A stretch of DNA of 17,198 nt. It comes from JBGOUV01 sp041477815. Its GTDB lineage: Bacteria; Acidobacteriota; Terriglobia; Bryobacterales; JACQDG01. Positions 1 through 8,864 of this stretch are shown one piece after another. A program made the translations under genes and the position numbers. The DNA is taken from positions 1-17,198 of the forward strand of contig JBGOUV010000107.1 in NCBI GenBank assembly GCA_041477815.1. The letters run 5' to 3'. Numbering within the stretch: position 1 is the stretch's first letter; each line of letters starts with the position of its first letter. Under the pieces are notes generated by a model that saw only the letters and a program-made list of their open reading frames with translations, was not told the origin of the DNA and did no database searches.

Positions 1-94
1 CGGCCGTGCGGGCGCCGCACCCGCTGCAAAAGGTCGCGCCGTCCAGTATCTTTGCGCCACAAGTCGTACAGAATGCCATAGGGGCACAGGCATA

Positions 95-111
95 GCAGAC
101 CCCAGGTCTGC
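95..111 (-). terminator. Short hairpin just after the Flp pilin stop
   Basis: A 7-bp perfect inverted repeat (GCAGACC / GGTCTGC) with a 3-base loop starts five bases past the pilin stop codon. Its position fits an RNA 3'-end or terminator hairpin for the minus-strand pilin transcript. No T-tract follows it, so it is not a classical intrinsic terminator. It may instead be a stability hairpin or coincidence. Confidence 0.35.
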
Positions 112-115
112 CGAG

Positions 116-307
116 CTACGCCCCGGCGGTCGTGAGCATGCTGGCGACCTTTGAAAAGATGGCAACCAGGCCGCCGCCAATGGGCGGGAAGGTGGCCGCG
201 ACCACCACGGTGATGAATCCACCCATCAAAGCGTACTCGACCATGTCCTGGCCCCGGTTGTCCTTCCAAAGACGGCTTTGCAAGAGAGCTTCAACCAGTC
301 TCAACAT
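116..307 (-). CDS. Flp/Fap-type (type IVb) pilin subunit
   Basis: A 63-residue small pilin. It has a short basic leader ending in Gly19, then QDMVEYAL, then one hydrophobic helix (about residues 26-50) and a short tail. This is the Flp prepilin pattern: cleavage after Gly19 by a TadV/PilD-like peptidase would place Glu at +5 and Tyr at +6 of the mature protein. Flp subunits polymerise into tight-adherence (Tad) pili after insertion in the inner membrane. The length is normal for the family. I chose the ATG at 307; a longer TTG start at 328 is possible. There is no Shine-Dalgarno, but a TATGAT box lies six bases upstream, which suggests a leaderless message. No other tad/cpa gene is in view, so the secretion machinery must lie beyond the left edge or elsewhere. 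Confidence 0.85.
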   Translation of the reverse strand: MLRLVEALLQSRLWKDNRGQDMVEYALMGGFITVVVAATFPPIGGGLVAIFSKVASMLTTAGA

Positions 308-313
308 GCGTCT

Positions 314-343
314 ATCATAGGGTCTCAAGTTCTATGACCGCAA
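314..343 (-). promoter_or_regulatory. Candidate sigma-70-like promoter of the Flp pilin
   Basis: Read on the minus strand there is TTGCGG (338-343), an 18-base spacer, then TATGAT (314-319), five of six matches to the -10 consensus. The -10 box ends six bases before the pilin ATG at 307, so transcription would begin at or next to the start codon. Confidence 0.4.
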
Positions 344-402
344 GTGAGCCTGAGACATATTTTGGCCATTACGGAGGACATACTCCGGCCGGATGATTAC
401 TA

Positions 403-2352
<1,950 letters not shown>

Positions 2353-2374
2353 AGGTGGGGGGATTTGGGGATCT

Positions 2375-2445
2375 GAGGATTTGAGAATTTGAGGATTTGA
2401 GAATCACGGGTGTGCGCGGCCAATTCTCAAACCCTCAAATTCTCA
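2375..2445 (-). repeat. Tandem 16-mer inside a 23-bp inverted repeat
   Basis: GAGGATTTGAGAATTT (2375-2390) is repeated head to tail at 2391-2406 with changes only in the last two bases. The stretch 2382-2404 is the inverted complement of 2423-2445 (22 of 23 positions) around an 18-base loop. In minus-strand RNA the single mismatch becomes a G·U pair, so the stem is fully paired in the sense of the flanking genes. The right arm contains the stop codon of the sugar dehydrogenase, and the structure ends about 30 bases before the kinase start. It could act as a transcript end or processing hairpin, or be a mobile intergenic repeat. There is no U-tract. Confidence 0.6.
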
Positions 2446-3783
2446 GGGGCGGCCGACCGAGAGGTATTCGAAGCCGCGGCGGCGCATTTCGGCGGGGTCG
2501 AACATGTTGCGGCCGTCGAGGAGGAGGGGGCGGGCCATGGCGTCGCGGAGGCGGTCGAGGTCGACGGCGTGGAACTCAGGCCATTCGGTGAAAATGGCCA
2601 GGGCGTCGGCGCCGTCGGCGGCGGCTTCGGCGGAGGGGGCGTACTGGAGGGCGGGCATCTCCAGGCGGGCTTCGTCCATCGCTTTGGGGTCGTAGGCGAC
2701 CACTTTGGCGCCCTCGGCCAGGAGCTTCTCGATGACGATCAGGGCGGGGGCGAAGCGGACGTCGTCGGTGCCGGGTTTGAAGGCCAAGCCCCAGGCGGCG
2801 ATCTTCTTGCCCTTGAGGACCCAGACCTCCTGCTTGATCTTCTGGAAAAACAGGTCCATCTGGTCCTGATTGATGCGCTCGACCTCGCGGAGGAGGCGGA
2901 AGTCGTAGCCGTTCTTCTCGGCGATGTGGATGAAGGCCTGGAGATCCTTGGGAAAGCAGAAGCCACCGAAGCCGACGCCGGCGTGAAGGAAGGCGGAGCC
3001 GATGCGGCTGTCGAGGCCCATGCCTTGAGCCACCTGCTCGACGTCGGCGCCCACGCGCTCGCAGAGGCAGGAGAGGGCGTTGACGAACGAGATTTTGGTG
3101 GCCAGGAAGGAGTTGGAGGCGTGCTTGATGACCTCGGCGCTGTTGCGGTTGGTGACCACCAGGGCGGTCTCGTGGCCGTGCCAGCGGCAGGGCTGGTGGA
3201 TGGGGCACTCGAAGCTCTGGCGAAGAATGGGCTCGTAGATCTCGCGGAGCAGGGCTTCGGCGCGGGGGCTCTCGACGCCGACCACCGTACGCTGGGGATG
3301 CAGGAAGTCGTGGACCGCGGTTCCTTCGCTCAAAAACTCGGGGTTGGAGGCGACGTCGAAGGGCGCCTTGCCGTAGATTTCGAGCGTGCGGTGGAGGCGG
3401 TCGCCGGTGAGGACGGGGACGGTGCTCTTTTCGACGATGAGCTTGTAGGATGTGGAGAGCGAGGCCAGGCGGCGGGTGACGGCCTCGACGCTGGAGAGGT
3501 CGGCTTCGCCGTCAGGGAGCGGCGGGGTGCCCAGGCAGAGGAAGACGACCTCGGCGTCGTCGACGTGAGGCTCGAGGTGGGCGAAGAAGCGGACGCGGCC
3601 GCGCTCGCGGGCACGGGCCAGGAGCTCGTCCAGGTGGGGCTCGTAGAAGGGAGTGCGGCCGTCGTTGAGGAGGTCGATCTTACGTGGGTCGTTGTCCAGG
3701 CAGACGACGTCATGGCCGACCTCGGCGAACGACAGGCCCACCACGAGACCGACGTGGCCGGTCCCGATCACGGTGATCTTCAT
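2443..3783 (-). CDS. UDP-glucose/GDP-mannose-family nucleotide-sugar 6-dehydrogenase
   Basis: A 446-residue NAD-dependent nucleotide-sugar dehydrogenase. The family oxidises the C6 alcohol of UDP-glucose (or a related nucleotide sugar) to a uronic acid in two steps, feeding capsule, exopolysaccharide or LPS synthesis. An N-terminal Rossmann fold starts at once (VIGTGHVGL, residues 5-13) with the acidic end of β2 at Asp30. The catalytic motif GFGGFCFPKD carries Cys276. Lys220 and Asn224 lie in EVIKHASN, and the C-terminal UDP-binding domain includes AFKPGTDDVR. The family motif normally reads GGSCFPKD; here Phe replaces Ser before the Cys. Residues about 190-208 are a Cys/His-containing insert also typical of some subfamilies. 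The ATG overlaps the stop of the upstream peptidase gene as ATGA, which fixes this start and implies coupling. Substrate specificity (Glc, GlcNAc, ManNAc) cannot be settled from sequence. Confidence 0.93.
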   Translation of the reverse strand: MKITVIGTGHVGLVVGLSFAEVGHDVVCLDNDPRKIDLLNDGRTPFYEPHLDELLARARERGRVRFFAHLEPHVDDAEVVFLCLGTPPLPDGEADLSSVEAVTRRLASLSTSYKLIVEKSTVPVLTGDRLHRTLEIYGKAPFDVASNPEFLSEGTAVHDFLHPQRTVVGVESPRAEALLREIYEPILRQSFECPIHQPCRWHGHETALVVTNRNSAEVIKHASNSFLATKISFVNALSCLCERVGADVEQVAQGMGLDSRIGSAFLHAGVGFGGFCFPKDLQAFIHIAEKNGYDFRLLREVERINQDQMDLFFQKIKQEVWVLKGKKIAAWGLAFKPGTDDVRFAPALIVIEKLLAEGAKVVAYDPKAMDEARLEMPALQYAPSAEAAADGADALAIFTEWPEFHAVDLDRLRDAMARPLLLDGRNMFDPAEMRRRGFEYLSVGRP

Positions 3784-5654
3784 GGCACGAACTCCACGTA
3801 TCCGTGTTTCTGGAGGAATTGGAAGTAGCCGATAAAGTCGAATTTGACCGGACCCAGCTCGAGCTCGGTGAGGCGGATGACCTCGGCCAGGTTGCGGCGG
3901 CCGTCGCACCAGTAGAGGGCGGTGACGGGCGGGCCGGAGAAGGAGGCGGCGGGATAGCCTTGGCGCTGGTCGGGGGGGAGGTCGTCGAGGGTGATGGTGC
4001 CGATACGCTTGCGCCGGATGATGATCTGGGAGGCGACGGGGTCGGGGGCGGGGACGCTGGCGCGCGGCAGCCGGGCCTTCTGCTCGGCGGCGAAGCGGGC
4101 GAGGGAGACGGTGAGATCGTCGGGGACCGGGCCGAAGCGCGAGGCGGAGCGGACGGCCTGGGTCTCGCGGGCGAGGGCGTAATCGATGCGGTCCGGGCCG
4201 GCCCCTTGTTCGAGGGCCGTTTGCGCGGCGGCGGCGATACGCTGGTAGCCGCGGGTGAGGGCCAGGTCCGCAAGATAGCGGGCTTCGGCGGGACCGGCGT
4301 TGGCCAGGTAGTAGAGATAAGTTGCGTTGATGACGATAAGGTCGCGCAGGGAGCGGGGGTCCACGGTAGCGGGGGTGTCGGCGCTGTTGTGGTGGGTATG
4401 GACGCCGGTGCCGCTGTAGGGCCACACGGTGGGGATGCCCACGGATGGATCGCCGAGGTAGTTGTCGGTGCCGCTCATGTACTCCTTCCAGAGCGAGGGA
4501 CGCTTCACCTGGGGGAAGTACTCTTCGGCGAGGCGGACGATCAACGAGTCGGTGAAGGACTTGGCGGCGTGGGGGTTGAGGTACCAGGTGTATTCTGTAC
4601 CGGCCAGGTTCTGGGGCGCGGCAGGGGTGTCGAGGCACATGGCGGCGACGGTGCGGCGGACGCGTGCCGCGTTGGTGGCCAGGTAGTGCATGGACCCGTA
4701 GCATTCGCCCATGGCCAGTATTCGGAGGGAGCGGCGCGGGCGCGGGAGCTGGCCGGCGCGGATCAGGCGCTGGAGGGTTTCGAGCGAGGAGATCATGGCC
4801 GCGACGCCGGTGGCGTTGTCATGCGCGCCCTGCTCGAACAGGTGGCCCAGGGTGAGGACCTCCTCGTCGCCGGAGCCGGAGATGACTCCGGTCACGTAGG
4901 GGTAGGTTCCGGCGTAGTAACGGGTGTCGACGCGGGCGCGGGCGCGAACGGGGCCTTGCCGGAGAAGCTGGCGGAGGCGGGCGGACTGGTTCGGCGTGAG
5001 GGAGAAGCAGAGCAGCGGCGTGCTGCCTTTGGTGTAGGCCCAGCCGTTGTCGCCCCAGGCGTTGATCCACTGGCGGTCATTGGCCAGCTCGGGATTTTCG
5101 GTGAAAGTGTTGATGGCGCCGAGGGCCCCTCTGCGGACGAGCTGAGACTTCAGGCCGGCGGGATTGCGGTCGGTGAGGACGAGTTTGCCCTTCACGTCGG
5201 CGGCGGAGTCGAGGACAATCTCAGCCGTGATGCCCTCGGGGGGAGTGGGGCCGCTCCACATGCCCAGGCACGTCGGGGTCTTCTGGTAGTCGCAGAGCGG
5301 GAGCGGTTCGGGCTCCAGGATGTCGAGGGTAGCCTGCTTGGCGTCCCAGGCCAGGGGCATGGTCCAGTAGCCGTACTGCGTCGTGCCGTCGGCGGGTGGC
5401 TGAACGATCTCAACCTGGTCGAGGCCGGCGCGGCGGAGCATCGCGGCGACGTTCCGGGAGGTCTCGTCGAACTTGGGAAAGGTGAACCAGCGGTCGGTCT
5501 CCCAGATATGGCGCATGTCGTCCATGGCCTGGTCGGGTTTGACTGCGGCGCGGACCGTGCTCAGAAGGGAAGAGAGAAACGAGTCCTGCGGGGAGGCGAC
5601 GGTGAGAGTGAGGAGGACAGCGAGCAGCGTGCGGCAAAAGTGCCCTGGAGTCAC
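3780..5654 (-). CDS. Exported M28-type (clan MH) zinc peptidase with C-terminal winged-helix-like tail
   Basis: About 624 residues from GTG 5654. The N-terminus looks like a signal peptide (basic start, hydrophobic 9-20, then SPQDS). Residues about 110-250 include a PA-like segment (KGKLVLTDRNPAG). The metal site follows: His271 and Asp279 in GHLFEQGAHDNATG, Glu317 in GECYGS, Asp342 in LDTP, and His419-422 in HTHHNSADTP. This matches M28/DUF4910-like aminopeptidases, with a short His-Asp spacing and Cys318 where typical M28 enzymes have a second metal-binding Glu. The last ~85 residues (YWCDGRRNLAEV...FLQKHGYVEF) look like a winged-helix module, reminiscent of the tail on DUF4910 proteins. 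An ATG at 5762 would add 36 residues in front of the signal; a TACATT box lies six bases before it, so the start is uncertain. Its stop overlaps the sugar dehydrogenase ATG. Confidence 0.85.
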   Translation of the reverse strand: MTPGHFCRTLLAVLLTLTVASPQDSFLSSLLSTVRAAVKPDQAMDDMRHIWETDRWFTFPKFDETSRNVAAMLRRAGLDQVEIVQPPADGTTQYGYWTMPLAWDAKQATLDILEPEPLPLCDYQKTPTCLGMWSGPTPPEGITAEIVLDSAADVKGKLVLTDRNPAGLKSQLVRRGALGAINTFTENPELANDRQWINAWGDNGWAYTKGSTPLLCFSLTPNQSARLRQLLRQGPVRARARVDTRYYAGTYPYVTGVISGSGDEEVLTLGHLFEQGAHDNATGVAAMISSLETLQRLIRAGQLPRPRRSLRILAMGECYGSMHYLATNAARVRRTVAAMCLDTPAAPQNLAGTEYTWYLNPHAAKSFTDSLIVRLAEEYFPQVKRPSLWKEYMSGTDNYLGDPSVGIPTVWPYSGTGVHTHHNSADTPATVDPRSLRDLIVINATYLYYLANAGPAEARYLADLALTRGYQRIAAAAQTALEQGAGPDRIDYALARETQAVRSASRFGPVPDDLTVSLARFAAEQKARLPRASVPAPDPVASQIIIRRKRIGTITLDDLPPDQRQGYPAASFSGPPVTALYWCDGRRNLAEVIRLTELELGPVKFDFIGYFQFLQKHGYVEFVP

Positions 5655-5675
5655 GTGGTGCAAATTTGCACCACG
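5654..5675. promoter_or_regulatory. Perfect 22-bp palindrome at the peptidase start
   Basis: Two perfect 11-base arms (CGTGGTGCAAA and its complement) meet with no spacer. The centre is TGCAAATTTGCA. The palindrome abuts the proposed GTG start of the peptidase, sharing its first base. This fits a dimeric repressor operator, or a leader hairpin that would control translation start. It shares the core GCAAATYTGC with the second palindrome 49 bp away, centre to centre. Confidence 0.6.
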
Positions 5676-5705
5676 GCAAGTTGTTGATTCTGCGGGGTTG
5701 AGAAT

Positions 5706-5721
5706 CTGGCAGATTTGCCAG
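5706..5721. promoter_or_regulatory. Second, related palindrome in the divergent region
   Basis: Arms CTGGCA and TGCCAG flank four bases, giving 14 of 16 symmetric positions. Read on the minus strand the centre is GCAAATCTGC, nearly identical to the core of the 22-bp palindrome. The shared core suggests both are bound by the same regulator. Confidence 0.5.
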
Positions 5722-5768
5722 GTCTTATTTCTGCCACGGGCCACTGGGAGGGGGTGTTTCATGGGACC

Positions 5769-5786
5769 AATGTAAACCAGTATGGT
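5769..5786. promoter_or_regulatory. Back-to-back candidate -10 boxes of the divergent genes
   Basis: On the minus strand TACATT (5769-5774) sits six bases before the alternative peptidase ATG at 5762. On the plus strand TATGGT (5781-5786) sits twelve bases before the GMC oxidoreductase ATG. No convincing -35 boxes were found. If the minus box is used and translation starts at GTG 5654, the peptidase leader would be about 110 bases and contain both palindromes. Confidence 0.3.
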
Positions 5787-5798
5787 AGAACCTGGGGG

Positions 5799-7382
5799 AT
5801 GGCGCAACGCGTTCATGAGGTGTGCGTGATCGGGGCGGGGGCGGCAGGGGGAGTGCTGGCCGCGACGCTGGCCCAGGCGGGAGTAGAGGTGGTGCTGGTG
5901 GAGGGGGGACCGTACCGGGATCCGGCGAAGCTCCACAACCATGCCTGGCCGTACGAGCGCCGGCGCAGCGAGGCGCCGCCGGTGTACGTGGATGAGAAGC
6001 GGGAGCCGCTCGAGATCATCGGGGATCCGGTGGGGATTGCGCGGGCGCGGGTAATCGGGGGGCGGACGACACACTGGAATGCCGTGACGCTGCGGTTTTC
6101 GGAGGCGGATTTTCGGGAGCGGTCGCTGGCGGGCGTGGAGGACGACTGGCCCCTTTCGTATCCGGACCTGGCGCCCTACTACGACCGGGCGGAGCGCCTG
6201 ATGGTGGTGTGCGGAACGCGGGAGAACCTGGAGGTCCTGCCGGATGGTCAGTTCATTCCACCCCTCCAACCGCGTTGTTCCGAGCGGATCCTGGGGCGCG
6301 CGTCTGAGAGGCTGGGGATGCGGCTGATTCCGGTCCGCAAGGCGCTGGCGACGGAGCCGGGACATGGGCGGGCGGCGTGCCACTACTGCGGCCATTGTAT
6401 GGCGGGGTGCGAGGTGTCGGCCATTTTCAATACGGCTGAGCACGTGCTGCCGGGAGCGCGGAAGACCGGGAAGCTGACCCTGGTGGCGAATTCCATGGCC
6501 CGGAAGCTGCTCCTGGGGCGGGACGGGCAGGTGCGGGCGGTGTCGGTGGTGGAGCGGGAGACGGGGAAGGAGCAGGAGATCCGGGCGCGGGTGTTTGCGC
6601 TGTGCGGCGGGAATATCGAGACGCCGCGGCTGTGGCTGAACTCGGGACTGCCGAACAGCCACGACGTGGTGGGACGCTATCTGCACGGCCACATCACGGG
6701 GCGGACGATGGGGTACCTGGCGGATTTGGCGGGGCGGGCGCCGGTCAACCAGGACGGCGCCACCGATCACGTGTACCTGCCTCGGTTCAAGCGGGGGCCG
6801 CAGAAGGATTATGCGGGCGGGTTCGGGTATCAGTTGAACTACACGTCCTACATGACTCCTCAGCACGCCCGGCGGGTGCCGGGGTACGGCGCGACGTTCA
6901 AGCGGACGGTGCGGGAGCTGCAGCCGGGGTTCTCGATGCTGGGAGGCTTCGGGAAGGTGCTGGCGCGTCCGGAGAACCGGGTCACCGTAGACCGGAACCG
7001 ACGGGATGCCTACGGGATTCCGATTCCGGTGGTCCGATTCCGGTGGGGGGACAACGACCGGGCGCTGTGGCGGGACATGCAGGCGACGGCCCTGGAGATC
7101 TACGAGGCGGCGGGTGTGAAGCTGTCGTTTTCGCCGGATACGCGTCCGGCCGGGTTCGCAAGCCACGAGGTGGGGGCGATGCGGATGGGGCAGGACCCCA
7201 GGACGTCGGTGGTGGACCGCTGGTGCCGTTCGCACGAGGTGAAGAACCTGTTCATTACCGACGGCAGCGTGTTCACGACGTTTCCGGAGAAGAATCCAAC
7301 GCTGACGATCGTAGCCCTGGCCTTGCGGACGGCGGAGTCGATTGTGGCCCTGAGCCGGAGGGGCGCCGAACCGCGACCGTAA
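5799..7382 (+). CDS. GMC-family FAD-dependent oxidoreductase
   Basis: A 527-residue glucose-methanol-choline oxidoreductase, which oxidises alcohols or sugars using FAD. The Rossmann dinucleotide motif IGAGAAGG is at 11-18, followed by the adenine-ribose-binding acidic residue in VEGGPY. The FAD-contacting ARVIGGRTTHWN segment is at 83-94, and the C-terminal GMC domain holds catalytic His456 (SHEVGAMRMG) and Asn499 (PEKNPTLTI). A four-Cys cluster, CHYCGHCMAGC (Cys194, 197, 200, 204), occurs mid-protein; such a motif is seen in some GMC sugar dehydrogenases and may bind a metal or an Fe-S cluster. No signal peptide is visible. I chose ATG 5799 because the FAD motif starts directly after it; its G-rich upstream run is too close to be a good Shine-Dalgarno. 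It is divergent from the peptidase and lies 50 bases before the aminotransferase. The substrate is unknown. Confidence 0.9.
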   Translation: MAQRVHEVCVIGAGAAGGVLAATLAQAGVEVVLVEGGPYRDPAKLHNHAWPYERRRSEAPPVYVDEKREPLEIIGDPVGIARARVIGGRTTHWNAVTLRFSEADFRERSLAGVEDDWPLSYPDLAPYYDRAERLMVVCGTRENLEVLPDGQFIPPLQPRCSERILGRASERLGMRLIPVRKALATEPGHGRAACHYCGHCMAGCEVSAIFNTAEHVLPGARKTGKLTLVANSMARKLLLGRDGQVRAVSVVERETGKEQEIRARVFALCGGNIETPRLWLNSGLPNSHDVVGRYLHGHITGRTMGYLADLAGRAPVNQDGATDHVYLPRFKRGPQKDYAGGFGYQLNYTSYMTPQHARRVPGYGATFKRTVRELQPGFSMLGGFGKVLARPENRVTVDRNRRDAYGIPIPVVRFRWGDNDRALWRDMQATALEIYEAAGVKLSFSPDTRPAGFASHEVGAMRMGQDPRTSVVDRWCRSHEVKNLFITDGSVFTTFPEKNPTLTIVALALRTAESIVALSRRGAEPRP

Positions 7383-7419
7383 GGGAACGGATCCCCCAAA
7401 CCAACCGCTTGACGCACGG

Positions 7420-7425
7420 TAGAAT
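7420..7425 (+). promoter_or_regulatory. TAGAAT box before the aminotransferase
   Basis: TAGAAT (five of six matches to TATAAT) ends seven bases before the ATG at 7433. No matching -35 box lies 16-19 bases upstream; the nearby TTGACG (7409-7414) is far too close to serve as one. A very short leader or leaderless message is possible, as is co-transcription with the GMC gene. Confidence 0.3.
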
Positions 7426-7432
7426 AAAGAGC

Positions 7433-8617
7433 ATGTCCGTACTCGACAACGAGCCGTTCTATCGCATTGCCAAGCTGCCGCCCTACGTGTTCGCCGTGGT
7501 CAACGAGATGAAGGCGAAACTGCGGGCGGAGCAGTCCGACGTGATCGACCTGGGGATGGGCAACCCGGACGGCCCCACCCCTCGGATCGTGGTCAACAAG
7601 CTGATCGAGGCCGCCCGCAATCAGCGCAACCACCGCTATTCGGTGTCGCGGGGAATCCCCAAGCTGCGGGCCGAGATCGCCCGGCGGTATAAGGATAACT
7701 ACGACGTGGATCTGGACCCGGAGACCGAGGTAATCGCCACGATGGGGGCCAAGGACGCCCTGGCCCACCTGCTGTTCGCGGTGGTGGGGCCGGGGGACGC
7801 GGTGGTGACGCCGACGCCGGCCTATCCCATCCACCCCTACGGGGTGCTGATGGCGGAAGGACACGGTTGCCTGCTGCCGATGCCCGATCCCGCGACGTTT
7901 CTGGGGCGGCTGGAGGACCTTTATCGGAAGTCGTCGCAGCCGCCGCACCTGCTCCTGCTCTCGTTCCCGCACAACCCCACGACGCACTGCGTGGAACGGG
8001 AGTTCTTCGAGACCGTGATCGGCCTGGCGCGGCATCACGGGACTATGGTCGTGCACGATTTCGCCTACGCGGACCTGGGCTTCGACGGGTACCGGCCGCC
8101 CAGCCTTCTCCAGATCCCCGGGGCCAAGGAAGTCGCGGTCGAGATTTTCTCGATGTCCAAGAGCTACAACATGGCCGGATGGCGGATCGGGTTCTGCCTG
8201 GGCAACCGCAAGATGATTGCCGCCCTGGGTCGCATCAAGAGCTACCTGGACTACGGGGCCTTCCAGCCGGTCCAGATCGCGTCGATCATCGCGCTGCGGG
8301 AGTGCGAGGAGGAGACCAGGAAGATCTGCCACGTGTACCAGAAGCGGCGGGACACGCTGATCGACGGGTTGCGGCAGGCCGGCTGGGACGTGACGCCGCC
8401 GCGGGGGACGATGTTCGTGTGGGCGCCGATTCCGGAGCGGTACCGGGCCGCGGGGTCGCTGGAGTTCGCCAAGACCTTGCTCGAGAAGGCGCTGGTGGCG
8501 GTATCGCCGGGGATCGGGTTCGGGCAGCAGGGGGAAGGCTACGTGCGGTTCGCCTTGATCGAGAACGACAGCCGGATCCGGCAGGCGACGCGGTCGATTA
8601 AGCAATTTTTGAAGTAG
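7433..8617 (+). CDS. alaC: Alanine aminotransferase, AlaC type (class I/II, PLP-dependent)
   Basis: A 394-residue fold-type I aminotransferase. It follows E. coli AlaC (YfdZ) closely from end to end as I recall that sequence: RIAKLPPYVF near the N-terminus, MGNPDGPTP (42-50), YSVSRGIPKLR, YPIHPYG, SFPHNPT with Asn181, HDFAYAD with Asp209 and Tyr212, SMSKSYNMAGWR with PLP lysine Lys243, and RFALIEN near the C-terminus. AlaC transfers the amino group between glutamate and pyruvate to make alanine, in the cytoplasm. The same subfamily is often annotated as LL-diaminopimelate aminotransferase, a less likely alternative here. The ATG at 7433 matches the family N-terminus; the open frame extends far upstream but overlaps the GMC gene out of frame. 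The weak AAAGAG before the ATG is a poor Shine-Dalgarno. Confidence 0.93.
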   Translation: MSVLDNEPFYRIAKLPPYVFAVVNEMKAKLRAEQSDVIDLGMGNPDGPTPRIVVNKLIEAARNQRNHRYSVSRGIPKLRAEIARRYKDNYDVDLDPETEVIATMGAKDALAHLLFAVVGPGDAVVTPTPAYPIHPYGVLMAEGHGCLLPMPDPATFLGRLEDLYRKSSQPPHLLLLSFPHNPTTHCVEREFFETVIGLARHHGTMVVHDFAYADLGFDGYRPPSLLQIPGAKEVAVEIFSMSKSYNMAGWRIGFCLGNRKMIAALGRIKSYLDYGAFQPVQIASIIALRECEEETRKICHVYQKRRDTLIDGLRQAGWDVTPPRGTMFVWAPIPERYRAAGSLEFAKTLLEKALVAVSPGIGFGQQGEGYVRFALIENDSRIRQATRSIKQFLK

Positions 8618-8864
8618 CGGGTCGAAGTGGGTCGTGGTTGACCGGCAGGTTGACCTGTGTTTGAATGAGACTGATGTTGCCGGTTACCGAGGCGGGACGG
8701 CGCCGGAACCACGGGAGCATGGACGCTCACGTCACGCCGTAGGCTTCCTCAGACCGGTCGGCCTGTACTAAACCCGGAGGAAAATGGTAATCTTGGCGTA
8801 CGCGGGCCGGACCGGTTGATGCAGGTCGGGTGAACCAGGAGTAAGTAGACACCGGAATTGCACG

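Noticed and set aside
2410..3828. 472-codon plus-strand frame opposite the sugar dehydrogenase
   Set aside because: Shadow frame with no recognisable domain; the opposite strand holds clear catalytic motifs.
3784..4704. Upstream extension of the sugar dehydrogenase frame
   Set aside because: It lies out of frame inside the peptidase gene, with low-complexity Arg/Pro content. The Rossmann fold starts exactly at ATG 3783.
3804..5687. 627-codon plus-strand frame opposite the peptidase
   Set aside because: Gly/Ala/Val/Glu-rich shadow. The minus strand has M28 metal motifs and a signal peptide.
3784..7235. Open minus-strand frame of 1151 codons running past the peptidase start and antisense to the GMC gene
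   Set aside because: The part beyond the peptidase start is Arg/Pro/His-rich shadow coding typical of GC-rich DNA, opposite a well-supported GMC oxidoreductase.
7409..7414. TTGACG as a -35 box for the aminotransferase
   Set aside because: Only five bases separate it from the TAGAAT box; a -10 at normal spacing would fall inside the coding region.
6602..7432. Long N-terminal extension of the aminotransferase frame
   Set aside because: It overlaps the GMC gene out of frame; the family N-terminus begins at ATG 7433.
7100..8605. 501-codon minus-strand frame opposite the aminotransferase
   Set aside because: Pro/Arg/His-rich shadow of a highly conserved enzyme.
8636..8660. TTGACC direct repeats and a CAGGT/ACCTG mini-hairpin after the aminotransferase
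   Set aside because: Too short and without a T-tract; not supportable as a terminator or operator.
8752..8759. GACCGGTC palindrome in the spacer before the membrane protein
   Set aside because: Eight-base palindromes are frequent in GC-rich DNA and no partner site or promoter is near.
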